A DNA stretch of 64,000 bases from Oxyruncus cristatus (taxonomy: Eukaryota; Chordata; Aves; Passeriformes; Cotingidae), in contig VXAY01002249.1 in the NCBI GenBank assembly GCA_013399855.1, positions 15,296 to 79,295 of the forward strand, written 5' to 3'. Below the pieces are notes generated by a model. The model was not told the DNA's origin, searched no databases, and saw nothing but the letters and a program-made list of their open reading frames with translations. The translations under genes were made by a program, and so were the position numbers. Positions 11,906 to 24,700 of the stretch are shown here, in pieces (within the stretch, counting starts at the first letter, position 1; the number at the start of each line of letters is the position of its first letter).

Positions 11906-14900
11906 TTTGTGACAGTTTTGGTTTTGGTGTCGCCTCTTTGCTGCAGATCTGACGCTCAGAACCACAGACTTCTTCCATGAGGACAAGGAGTGAAAAGTGG
12001 CTCCTCCTGGTGTTTGATTTCCTTTCCCCATATGTACCCAAACCTTACCAAAGGCATAAGGTATCTGTATTTCTATCCATCTGTAAAATAGCCACAAAGG
12101 CAGTGAATCATGTTTCGGTGCCAGGACAGTCGGGTGCAGTCAGTCCTCCTTTGGGTCGGGATGAGCTCAGATCCTGTGCTTGGAGGATGGGAGGGACATC
12201 TACTGAATTTATCCCACATTTGATTTATTTAACTCCACCAAAATGAGCAGGTTGAGTCCAGAGGAAGAGTGCAGTAGCAATGGGGTTTAGTCAAACCATC
12301 TCTCACTTCTGCTGGAGCTCACTTTGGATTTTGTTTCCTGCATGCAGATAGTGTGCAAAAATAGTAAGAGGATGTGTTATTTAGTACAGAATAGGTAGAA
12401 AAATTTAAATCCTCTCCGCATCATTGTGCACATTGTTATTATTTTGAATATTACACAAATGTATCTCTTGATGAAAACAAATTAAATTGCTTTTACGTAT
12501 ATACAATATAATTATGCCCCACAAGGGATAATGCAGTAAACACCATGTTTCAGTGCTCCACATGCATTTAAAATATTGATTAAAGATGCAGATAATCTAT
12601 TCTGCATCATTTTGTAAGAGTCATGTTTCTTCCTAGGAAATGTCTGCCTGTGCTCTGAGCTGTTGGCGCGCCAAGGGATTCAGTAGATTGAAACCACAGA
12701 TGACAACTGGTGGCATTACTGAAGTGTATCCCCTGACATGGAGGCAGCCCCTTCACAGAGTTTCTCCAAAAAATTAAAGAATTAATTTTCTGAACTGCCT
12801 TATTGTTAAAATCTGGACAACCAGAGGGAAAATGGTGCTTTCTCTATCTTTAAAACACATGGTTGAGCTCAGGAGTTGTGAACCAATGGGCCTTACCTCA
12901 GTATTTGGTAAATTAGCTGAAAAATAACAACAGACTAATAATGAGTGTGATATATTCTAAGGATAAATTGCAGCGATCCCAAAAGGAAAATTTTCTTTCC
13001 TCCAGGGTGTCAGCAAAATAACAGAAAACTGAGAAGTGATACAGGTAGTTTATTTGGGGTTTTAAAAAGCTGAAATGACCATTAAGGAAACTCAGAGTAA
13101 TCACAGGGCAGGGCATAATGAACTTTCCTGGACTAGAAGCTGCTTAAGGAAGGAAACAAAGCATGGAAAAATCAGGTTTAGCAAGTTAAAAACTGGACTG
13201 AAGACTTAATTCTGTTTTAATGTCTAATGGATGTTATTTATGGCATTGGGTGATGTATTGTCACATATCCACGCAGGCATTCAGATAACTGGGCAGTGAA
13301 AGGTCCTTCCTATCAATCAAAACCAACTCCTCATTTTGTTTTTTAGCAGCTTTACTCAATTACCAATAGATGTCCTTTCCAGAAAAATCTAAGTAGCTGT
13401 AGAAGGAAGAAGTTTTTATTACTTGATAGATGGATAACATTTTCAAAGCCTACAGTTCACAGAGCTACAGTCTGAAAGATCCACCTTTATTTATTTGCTT
13501 TTATTATTAGGATGACAGCTGGCGTAATAGCGAATTTGCATTTGGATATAAACCTGTAATTAAAAAAAAAAAAAATCACAGGCTTTATGGGGGAAAAAAA
13601 TTTACAGTAGATCACCTGGTTGATGTTCCAGTCCAAACAGAAAATTCTCAGGAATTCTTTGTGCATTTTGTGGAGCTTATAAGTGATAGAATTGAGCTTG
13701 GCTTTGTCCAGTGTCAGGGATTGTGTTGTTGCTATCGTTAGACTTGGTCATAGTTGAGCTCTTCAAATGACCTGGCAGGGCGCAAATGAAATGTTTTTTG
13801 AAACTGAACACAAGGATATGCTCCATAAACAAAATCCCTTTCAGTTTTAGTCTCCAGGCTGTGTGTGTGCATGTGAATTCATGTGTACACGCGCGCGGGA
13901 AGGAGCAGTGCCCAGGTTTGGGTGGGCAGAAGGTGTTTCATGTGCCAAGTGCACATTCCAAGGGCTGCCACATCTTGGGAAGGTTGCAAGACGGCTGTCA
14001 GATTTATAAAAATAGGCTTTGGGGTGAACAGTTTTCCAGAAAAAGCATTTTGAGTGAGTATCAGGAAGAAAAGCTTCTAAACCCAGGGTAGGGGAAGACA
14101 CTGGGATGTTTTACTGACAGAGGTTAAAGATGCTGCTTCACTGGAGATTGTCAGAGTGGAGAAACATCCCCCAGGCAGATGCAACAGCAGAGCTAATTTA
14201 ATACAGAGCAGTGTCATGAAATCTAAGCTCAATTACGTTAATTGCTGAGACAGCTGAGGACAGGGAGCGGTTGGAATCTCTGCTTTGAGGGTTATCAGAA
14301 GAGGCAGGTGTGTTCTTGGGGGCAGCAGTACCTGTCTGAAGTTCTGCTCTCGCTGCACTCCGGAGATTTATGGATTTTAGTTCCTTAATGAGCTTCTCAA
14401 ACCCATTTTTAGGCTTCAGAGTCCCCTGTCCTAAAACCCTGCCCTGTTCATAGACTTGCATCCTCCCAACTCTGTTACTCAAGACTCAGGTGGGTCTTGG
14501 AGACCCTGGATCAGTACATAGGAATGGTGTAGGCTGGGATCTTGGTGACTTTACAAAGCCACAAGTTCTGGTACGAAGCTCCCATTGTCATTAGTGTGGA
14601 CAGGATTCCTTCACTCTGCAAAATTCCACGAATTACTGATTTTTGTCAGAACTTTGAAGGTGCTTCTTAAGCTCATAGATCTTTCTGAGTTTAATATTGG
14701 ATAGCCTGAACTTCTGCTTGATACTGTGTGTGAAGTTCTGCCGGAGAGGGTGGAAGTGAGGGTGAGTCTGTTCTATCCCTGCCTCTCAGGATGCTTCTGT
14801 TTAATGATGTGAGCTCCCTTTTATTTGATTAGGGACTCAGTGCTGTCAAAACAGCCATGCAGATTTTATTACAGGTGTGCAGAGATGCTGTTTTGTTCTA

Positions 14901-15423
14901 GTTCTTGATGAGTGGGTTTTTTTACACAAATCTCTGTGAACACCTTAATTCTTCATTATTTTGTGAAGAGGCCACCCAGTGAGCTGTTTTCAGTGGAAGG
15001 AAACAAAGGTGTTTACACGTACCTGGGGAGGATGGTTTGATGTCACAATAATAATGAAATATGTTGGTATGATCAGAATATCATTTGCATGGTGTGAGGG
15101 GGGAAACTGAGACTTCTGTTACTGATGAGATACTGATGATGAATAATCAGCTTCATCTCTCTGAGAGGTAAACAACAGTCTGGGTCTGAATGTGTATCAG
15201 GGGAAGCCCTTAATGTATTTTCACGAGTCTTTGCACACAGATGATATTCTTGGATTCCTTTTCAGCAGGATTCTTTTTCTTTCATCTCCCTCGTTTCCAT
15301 CAGTGGGAGGATCCCTTTCCCGAGCACAGCTCTGGTTTCCTGGTGGGAAGGAAGTGGCCATGGAAGGGGTGCTGGTCATGCAGCATCCTCGTGGCTGGGC
15401 ACTGGAGACAGTCACAGTCAGGG
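11906..15423. other. no gene seen
   Basis: Single-copy AT-rich sequence with a poly-A run near 13562-13574 and a GCGCGC patch near 13890. Open frames are short and unrelated to known domains. Confidence 0.55.
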
Positions 15424-15905
15424 AGTAATTCCGGACCTCTGGAGATCACCCAGTCCAACCCCTCCAGCAAGGCAGGGTCACACGGAGCAGGTGACACAGA
15501 AACACATCCAGGTGGGTTTGGGATGTCTCCAGAGAGGGAGATTCCACACTCTCCCTGGGCAGCTGTTCCAGAGTTCTGCCGCCCTCATGGAAAGAAATTC
15601 TTCCTCGTGTTGAGGTGGAACTTGTGCTTTAATTTATGGCCATTTTTCTTCACCCTGTTGCTGGACACCACTGAAAAATTTGGCACCATCCTCTTGACAC
15701 CCATTTGGAGATATTTGTATGGATTGATGACGTTCCCTCTCAGTCTCCTCTTCTCCAGACGAACCAGGCCCAGCTCTCCTACGAGAAATACTGCAGACTC
15801 CTCATCATCTTTGTGGCCTCCACCTGACCCCCTCCAGGAGCAACTTGTCTTTCTTGAACTGTGGAGACCAGAACTGAACAAGGAGTCCAGATGAGGCCTC
15901 ACTGG
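15424..15905 (-). mobile_element. CR1 LINE fragment, ~480 bp
   Basis: This is one of the two longest CR1 copies in the window. On the minus strand it contains the GAGGAAGAATTTCTTTCCATG region, the GGAACAGCTGCCCAGGGAGA block and the end GATCTCCAGAGGTCCGG. It extends upstream into sequence encoding the LINE 3' coding/UTR boundary. A 217-aa frame on the opposite strand (15241-15894) is antisense CR1 and not a gene. Confidence 0.9.
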
Positions 15906-17048
15906 GACTGAGAGCAGTGGGAGAAGACAGAGAGAGGCAGAAGTAGCTCAAGAAATGAAGATGAAGGAGCAGAATCAGACACAAGGGAGGAAATAACTGC
16001 AGGATTTCACAGTAGGGAGGGCAAAAGCAAAGAGTTATCCCAGCAGAGGCTGGGGAGAAGCAGCTCTGCCCAGGCTGGCAAGGAACAGGTACAGAAATAA
16101 TGTTTGCAGCCTTATTTTTAATATTGAGAAAGCAACACTAGAACTGGGCACTCAGCTGGCACTTTACATGGAAAAGATTAATGGTTGCAATGATGCAGAT
16201 ACAGGTTAAGCACCATATCATCCCAATTTCCAGCTTAGGCATGTTCCTGGAGAAATGATAGATGCTTGCTGACATGGCTTTCCCTGGGATCTTTTCAATG
16301 CTAATTATTACACCAAACATTCAGTAAGTAAGGCAATTTATCTCTTTATCTCCCACCCTAACATGTGCCTGAATTTTGTCACTGCTGTGAAATCAGTGAA
16401 ATTATGTCATGTTGTAGCACAGTGCAAGTCTGTGTGTCTGAACAGGGATTTTAGGGACATGAGAAAACCAATTGGAATGGGAAAAGCCATTTATAAAGAT
16501 CAGCTCATTAGTGAAACTTTACAGAGCTTTATTTTCCTTCCCTAATGTTCTTGTACAGGCATGTCTTACCATGTGTTTGCCAAGTAAAGCCCTCATTTTA
16601 GTATAAAATCTAAAGGGGATTTGTTGGGTTTAATTCTGAGGCGCCTACTAACAAAGGGTGTAAAAGATACCATAAAGAGGGGAAAAAGCCAGACCAAGAG
16701 TATCTTCTTAGCAATGAGTCTGCCACCAACTGCTGCTGTGATTACAGAGCTGGATTAAGCCCCTGTGATGTCCCAGTTAACTAAGAAAAACATTAAGTGT
16801 CATAGAGACTTTATTTGAGAATCTTCCAAAAGGAATTGTGCATTTTAAGCCCTATGTTTTTGTTTTTTTTCTTTTTCCTTTCTAGTTTAGGGATTACTAG
16901 ATGGACTTAACACCAGCTTTGGAAAAAAATGCTGGAAAGTAGGTCACAAAACTGCTGAAAAACTGCCAGAAAACTGTGTTAGTTTAATTTTCTGTTTCAT
17001 CCTCTACCTGATTGTCCTAAGGTGCCTTTCCCCCCCCCCGCCCCCAAC

Positions 17049-17071
17049 NNNNNNNNNNNNNNNNNNNNNNN
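17049..17071. other. assembly gap (23 N) between C-rich flanks
   Basis: Twenty-three N follow a C-run (17030-17039, then more C), and the sequence resumes with CCCACCCGGGG. The missing segment is probably C/G-rich. Its real length is unknown. Confidence 0.98.
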
Positions 17072-20000
17072 CCCACCCGGGGCTACTATTATGCAAATAA
17101 ATGTGCTCTCTTTTAGATCAGATTAATCTATTTTTCCACTGTGGAAGGACTGTGGAGTCATAAAAACCAGACGAACCCAATTCTTGAGTTTTTAGTGATA
17201 CGGGGCTTCTTCTGCTTGGATTCTGAAGTGCTGATTCAGAACAAGATGTTCTGCTTCAAATCAGTGCGGGTTTTCCTAGGTGAACGTGATGTTTTTTTAA
17301 TTACATATTTAGCAATAGAAAACTTTGCTTGTTGACTTACTGCAGCAATATTTGCAGCTCATAATACTGAGGCTGCAGAATTCTCCCCTGTGCTTTTTAT
17401 CTGGCTGCTATCACAGTGTTTAGGATGTAAGTAATGAAAATGTTAATGTTTATGGATTTATTTGTTTATTCTTAGCTATCTGCTTGCAATAATGTTAAAA
17501 TTTGGCCATGTTGTTCTGATGCTGTTGCATAACTTAGCCTAGAGAGGAAAAAGAAAAAAAAAAATTTTCACTTTTAGGGGTGTCATAGGATCCTTTCTTG
17601 AATTATGCATCAGTAACTTTACCTCACCTTACCTGAAGGCAAGTTTTAGCACATAAAGTTGCAAAAGGACAATAGTTAAGAGCAAGAACTAGGGTTGGGA
17701 AGATGTCAGGTGTGTGTTCCTGGTGGATAATTAGTGGTGGTTGGGGGCACGTGGAAGACACCAGACAGTAAAAAGTAACTTTGTTTTTTTGCCACGTTAT
17801 GAATCACCACAGTCAGGCTGGGTTTTTTTGGGTAGTGGCCAAATTTTAAGGACTTGTGCCTTAGATCTATCTTCTATAAACCTAAGCTGATAAAACCAGC
17901 TTCCAAAAGAAAGCAGTTCTTCCTTTTGACATCGAGTTTTCCTTTTTTTTTTCTTTGGTGGAAAGACACAGTACTTTGGCTTCTTTTTTTTTCGTGGTGG
18001 AATGCACTCTGGCCTCCCAACAAAATGCAAAATAGAATTAATCGACATGATTAAAAGAGGAACAGGGGCTTCTGCAGTACAAAGAACAGCTGGAGTGGGG
18101 GGTGGCAGAGCCCTCCCCAGCTCCTGTGGCTCAGCCTTACCCTCGGTGGTGCCTCCTCCAGAAGGCAGACTGAAGCCAGGGAAGGGTTTGTGGTGGATGT
18201 TCACTTCCAGCCTGGGGAACAGATGGCATTTGGCTACCTATGAGTAATTCTTTTCGTCCTGATCCCGTGGGTGCAGCAGCTTGAAGAGCGCCTGGGAAAG
18301 GAGCTGTGCTTTGTGGAGAAGCAGATCTTCTGCAGACCACGGAGCGACCCGTGTGTACTGAGTTCTCTGCTCTGACCTCTGGTTTGTACCCAGAGGTCTT
18401 TGAGTCTGGAGTGACTTATTCCTCTCTTTTCTCTACAGTCCCTCCCTGATCGTGGGGAATTTCTGGAAATCTGGAGTACAGAACCATTTCTACCAGTCTC
18501 CTGTGCTTTGCACAACCCGTTCTGCAGTGCTCAGGGTTGTTTCCTGCAAACTGGGCAAGTGAGAAGCACCACCCTCAGTCAAATCCATTCTCTCTCATTC
18601 CTACGAATCAGGGAACATACCTGTAATTTTCTTTCTGGTATTATTTGAGATATAAAATGTGATGTTACGGATGTTACGTATGTCATACGCTGCGTATGTG
18701 GTTGTTATGGGAAGAAGATGGGTGGGTTTATGGTGATGAGTTTGGTTTTAATGGCTTTGCAAAAGCAGAAGGACCATTGTTTGGGTGTAGATAATGTCAG
18801 TGTAGGGTATAAACCAAAATCTTCCTGGCTGGAACTTCCGGTGTGTTCCTTCAGGTCCCCAAATGTCATAATTGTAAGGGAAAAACCCAAAAGTCATAAA
18901 AGTGTAAGGTCACCCTAAGCACACGAGATTTCCTGTTTCTTTAGCCAGCAGTGAACTTATGCTTTATACCAAATATCAAATCTTTAGCAATTTGTCCGAA
19001 AGCTTTGTGCAGAAACAATGTCCTACAAAAGTCGTGCTGAGAAAGAATCTAAATGTTACTTTAGACCTTGAAAACTTTGTCTTTTGTGCTCTTCTTTGTT
19101 AGCAAATTTGGCCTGAAAGGCAGAGGGTTGTAATTCACGTTATAAAATGACCTCATAGTTCTCTTCCTGACACTAAAGCCTGTGGTGGTTTGTAATGTGA
19201 GTAAAGAATTATGTCAATACAATATTTTTGCACTCATTCTGTCCTCCCTTTCTGTTCCTTTCACCAGTTTTTTTTTTTATTATCCTAGAAAGAAGATTTC
19301 TGTGGGAAATAGTTTGAGCTTCTTGTTCAGGGCTGGAGAGAGGCAAAAGTTTTGTTTCATTTTTGTCCTATTTACAGTTCTTAGTGCAGTTAAACTTTTA
19401 CCAGTGAATGGACACACCGTAAAGATATAAATAGTTTTTTTGGGAACTGCTGTTCTAACGGGGAGCACTAACAATTGCTTTATAACAGAGTGAGGGGAGT
19501 ACAGAGAACAATTCCTACAACACTGCTTTAAAATGGAAGGATAATTGGCTGGAAAATGGATAAGGAATTAAAAACAACAATCAGGATACACTCAACTGTT
19601 GAAATCTAATATCTAATACGCCTGAATTAGGCAATGTGCTGCCTTCTCACAGCTGCTGCTGGAGGTTCTCCTGGTCATTAACAGTCAAAATTCCTCCCAA
19701 CCACCTGAAAATATGGAAACATGGAGCATTTACCTCTTTGCCTCCCCGGATGGCAGTGGGACATGGCAGCAGCTCTGCTGCTGGAAGAGGATGTTGGTGC
19801 TGAGGTTCTGCTGAAAGAGCCTGACATCAGGCACTGAAAAATTACCTGCTTCATCAAATCCCTTTCTTAAATTAGCCTGTAATCTCAGATTAAAAACCTC
19901 CCAGTAAAAGCTCTGGCCGCTGCTGGCTCTGAAATTACACAATCCTTAGTTTAAATTCATTAAATAGTTATGTGGAAAGGGGAGCGAGCCATCTGTAATA

Positions 20001-20110
20001 AGCTAAAATTGCTGACACAGTCCTCATAATAGGTTCTTTCCCAGAGGTTTTTATTGCAGTTATATAAGAAATCATCGACTTAGGAAGTTCAAAGAAACTT
20101 TCAAAATAGA

Positions 20111-20112
<2 letters not shown>

Positions 20113-20201
<89 letters not shown>

Positions 20202-20202
20202 N
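20113..20202 (+). repeat. 89-bp poly-T run ending in one N
   Basis: Positions 20113-20201 are all T and 20202 is N. It is far longer than any other homopolymer in the window. It is either a real poly-T expansion or a gap-filling or polishing artefact. Confidence 0.95.
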
Positions 20203-21589
20203 GATGTAGCAGGAGACCATGAAGATGTTGCTCATAATAATTAGAGCTTTGGAACCTTGGGAAAAGATGCCTAGGGAAAAGGGGAACTTCTCTATTTACA
20301 GAAAGTTTGAAGAATTCTTTGAAATGGAGGAATGTTTAAAATCCAAGTTAAAGTAGCCACTGCCTGGGAATCGTGTCAGTTAGGCCTTTTATCTTAATAA
20401 TAATTATAGAGGATGATCTGCAGATCTCAGCTACAAAATCGCGATGCACTTGCTCGATGGATTTTTGGGTTCTCTTTCACCACACTGCAGGTAATTCCAG
20501 GAGGGACCCAGTGGGATTTACAGCGTGGATAACTCCAGGATGTAACTAAAGCACATGGGTTTGCAGCCTGGAGCAGGAGGTGGTTTCCTCAGCCTCCAAC
20601 ACGGGCCCCGCGTGCCAGTAAATAACACAACTGACAGGCCCTCACATGTAGGACCAGCAGAGTGGTGATGGAAACGAGATCTGGGAGCAGAAGGGGCCTG
20701 GAGCGTTCCTTGGGGTTGTTCTGAGCTGAGAGGGAGAGGAAGGACAACATTGGCAATGGGCTGGGGGAATGAGCTGGTTCATAACTCCTTCACCTCTCTG
20801 AGGGAGCCGCAGAAAAAACACCACTCGGGGGACTCGACGTGCTTTGTTTCACTCTTCTTGTTACAACAAACACTTAAATAATGTCTTTTTTTTTTTTTTT
20901 TTTCAGTTCAGCTGTCTCCTTCACTGCAGGCATCAGTTCCTTATATTCCAGTCTGTCCTCTAGCTCACACATCTATTAATATTCACGGTGCCACAATGCT
21001 CCAGTTCAGTGTGGAAAAGTCCTGAGAAGTGATTTCTTTCCCAGGCTGCAAAACTCACTGCAAATGACATCCCGACCTCTGCAGCAGCAAATTCATTAAT
21101 TTTGGCAGAAAATCGCAGTTTCTGCTTTGAAAGTATTGATTTCCCGAGAAAACACTTGAAGTGCCTTGTCATTAACACCTCTTTAGACACCCACAGCGAG
21201 GTACCTCCAGGTCGCTTACACAAGATACACTAAAAATGCTGCTCGGGTTTTTTTTGGACAGAGGAGGCCTCTTGAGCACATTCACAGTAGCCACAGGACA
21301 ACAGCTAAATTTTTTTTTTTCACCCCCATCCATAAATAAAAGTCCTAACCCAAGGAAAAAGCATCCAATTTGCTCCGTTTCAGGGAAGAGTCTGAACACG
21401 CTGTGAACCTTACACCAGGCCAACACTCAGTGAAGATCAGCTCAGTGAAATCATGGGACAGCTGTATTTTTACTTCTGCTTTTCTTTATGATTTCATCTT
21501 TATCTAGGTGTGGAAGCAAGGAATTTCCAGGGAAATCAGTAATGTTATATATATTTTAAATTAAAGTTGGAAGAACACAAGTGTTTAGT

Positions 21590-21783
21590 AGAATCACAAA
21601 ATGGTTTGGATTGGGAGGGAGCTTCAAGCCCATCTCATTCCACCCCCTGCCATGGGCAGGGACACCTTCCACCATCCCAGGTTGCTCCAACCTGGCCTTG
21701 GACACTTCCAGGGCTGGGGCAGCCACAGTTTCTCTGGGCAGCCTGTACCAGGGCCTCCCCACCCTCACAGTTTGCAGAGAAAG
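21590..21783 (-). mobile_element. CR1 LINE 3'-end fragment
   Basis: On the + strand it starts GAATCACAAAATGGTTTGG and runs through CCACCCCCTGCCATGGGCAG, GGTTGCTCCAACCTGGCCTT and GGGGCAGCCACAGTTTCTCT. This is the complement of a CR1 3' end, about 190 bp long. All overlapping open frames are derived from it. Confidence 0.93.
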
Positions 21784-24700
21784 GCTCTGTAGTCATTTAA
21801 AATTGTAATATTTTACACACAGATATGGGTGTTTTTTTCTATTGAAAGCAGCAATGCTCAGTATTTCCTATTCTGTAACAACAAATTAGTTACAAGTTCT
21901 TTTTATCCCTAAGATTATTTAACAGCTCCGTTCTGCAAGGAATGTTATGAGGTAACTTACTTTTGAGGATTAGGTAACTTAGTTTTAAACAGATCTTTTT
22001 TTTTTGCCACCACCAGTTATAGTTTTATATAGTTCTGCTTAAAAAGTCACAATTTTTGATTTTTTTTTACAATTCTGGTAGTTCTGATGTTTCAAATGTG
22101 CCAACATTTAACCTATATGTGACAACGAGTGAAACCTCTGTCAGCATGTGCTGGTCGATTTACGACTCTATTTGCATTAAGAGTTCAAGTTTAATCCGAA
22201 CGGTTGGAATCGGTGTCCCAGAAATAACTTTATTTTCAATTTTTGGTGTCAGTCAGTATCAAGGACTGACTGATTATTCAGTAGTTTAAAAATTCCTGGC
22301 ACAAACTTTGGGACATGCCGAGGATCTGGAGGAGATAATCTGTTTGATGGATGATTTATCTCAGCTCTAGGCCTGCGTTATCCTTAATTTTATAAAAGGG
22401 AGGAGGACTAATGACACCCGCGGGATTGTTCATAGTGCCTGACATTTGAAGAGGTGAAAAAGTCTTTGAGTAATTGGAGTTGCAGTTTGAAGCAGTGTGG
22501 AAGTCCTGTCACTCCTCCTGATGAGCCGAGATTGGAAGGACAGCTTTCATATCTGCCACTCCAGCGTTTATAAAGGATCTACCACTTATTAATCCCAGGA
22601 TCTCTGCATTCCAACCTCTGTGAGATGGGGAAAGCTCTTTTCATTCCACCTGTCCCACCCTCACAGCGAAACTGCTCAGGGATGGAAAATAATAAGATGG
22701 GGTTTGGGTAACTTTTTCAGCTGAACAAATTCACCTCCTCTGCAACTCAGAGCTGGGGATGCACAGGGTCTTAAAGCACCCAAACATGTCTGATTCTTTC
22801 TGGGTTAACGTGTTGAACAGTGGAGTGACCTTAATCCTTCCCACGGGAATTCCAGAGGTGCATAAAGCTAACAGAAATTTCCCCAAATTATTAAAATTCC
22901 GAATGCAAAAATTAAAATCTGAAATGCCAAGTGAACGTGAGAATTTGGGAGGTCTGGGAGTGTTTTACAGAGCTGCTGCCAGGGGATGGGATGCGAGGTG
23001 TCCTCCTGAGCAGAATTCCAAAGGTTTTCCTGATCCATCACAACAAAGATGACCCGTAGTGATACCTTCTTGAAAAGTCGACCTAAAAAAAACCCTGCGC
23101 CACATACTGATGATTCTTTTAGCTCCATGTTTTTCGTAGGAGGTATTTTAGGAATACTGAAACCATTCAACTCTGCTTTAGGTACCTGTGCTAAATGTGG
23201 TTAACTAGCTCCAGTCGTTAAATTCCTTTCCATTTGTGACAGAAGATGGGGAGGAAGAAAGGAAAAGAATCTGTTAATTTTGTAACACTTTTTTTTATTA
23301 TTATTAACCTTTTTCATAGGTGTTTTCTAATTGCTGAAAAAACTGTTGTCAGTATCAGTATTTTTAAAAAGGTTTGGCAAAATACACAGTAAATATTCAA
23401 GTATTATAATCCTGTATAAATTGGGATGGAATGGATGGAAGGAGTGGTACGTGGGTGTCCCACCTCTCACTGGGTCATGGATAATAACACTGAGACTTGC
23501 TAAAAGCAGAATGTTTTGTGTTGCACAGGATAGTGTTATATTGAGGCATATTGAAGTGTATCTGGGAACTGAGCAACCCCAAATTGTGGAGACCCTCAGG
23601 GACAGCACGGGGGTGAATCCACCTCGTGTGTGGGTCGGGAGAGCTGGGCAGAAAAATTGCTGTGTGAACTCTGCCAACGTGAACGACACTGAAATGTCTC
23701 CTGTAATGGAGGTCACTAAACCCCCAGAAAATTGCTTTATCATAATTTTTCTTATCTGCTTTCTAGTCTTGACAGAAAAGAGAATTGGATTGTTAGATCT
23801 GAGGTATTATAAAATAGAGATGTCACTGGTTTGGGGCCACATAATGGAGATTTTGTGCAGGTGTGCACTTAGAGTGTTAATGCAAAATATAGTTCAGGCT
23901 ATTAGTTAAATTTCACTTAAATTCAGTGTATTTATGCAAATAAATGTGAATTCAAATGGAAACTGACTGAAAAATGACTGCTAGGGTGATAGGGAGAAGA
24001 AAGAACCTAATTTAGGGTTTTGCTTAGTGAGAAGTGAAAAGGAGTAAGACTTTTTTTATTTGCCAGTATTGGAAGGGGTTAAGAGTTGGGAGAAAAGAAT
24101 CCTGCTGGCATGATATCCAAGGGGTGACAAATAAACAGAGACAGAGAGGAAGATTAATTTTAACTGGCCAAGGTGAGAGGCTTCAGATCTGTCTGCTGGG
24201 GCTTGTGGTGGTGCCAAGGTCTCAACATTTTAACTGATGTGTTTGGGCAGCTTTGGGGAGGGGTCGTTCTGGGCAGGTGACACCACTCAGGCTGGGGGGG
24301 GTTTATTGGCATCCTGGCAGCAGAAAGCCCCAGTTACACCTGTCATGAATTTACAGCAGAATGAGGGTCAAATTAATCCTGAAGAGCATTCCTAGAGGGC
24401 CAGGAGGTGGTTGGAGCAGCCACGTGTGGCCCTTGGGTACTTCTTGCTTGTCCTGGCCTCTGGAGGGATGGAAGGATTCCAGGTTTGCTGTGTTGGGCAG
24501 GAAAAAGTCTTGGTTTTCCAAGAACACTTTGTGTGCAGAGGTGGAGTCAGGGAGACTTAAATCAAGGGGTGAAGAACAGAAGCCCTGGTGGATTTTGGCT
24601 CAGATGAGGAGAGGGAAGCTTGTCTTCAAGAGAGAGAGGTGGGTGCCGAAAGCCTTATGGATCTGTGTGGAATTCCACTGGAATTGTCCCCTAGGGCTCA

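Larger units (their letters stand above)
15906..21589. other. no gene seen; two assembly irregularities
   Basis: Contains the N gap at 17049 and the poly-T at 20113, plus several shorter poly-T runs (about 17943, 19269, 20888). No coding pattern is recognised. Confidence 0.55.

Noticed and set aside
15241..15894. 217-codon frame on +, the longest in the window
   Set aside because: Most of it is the antisense strand of a CR1 copy (15424-15905).
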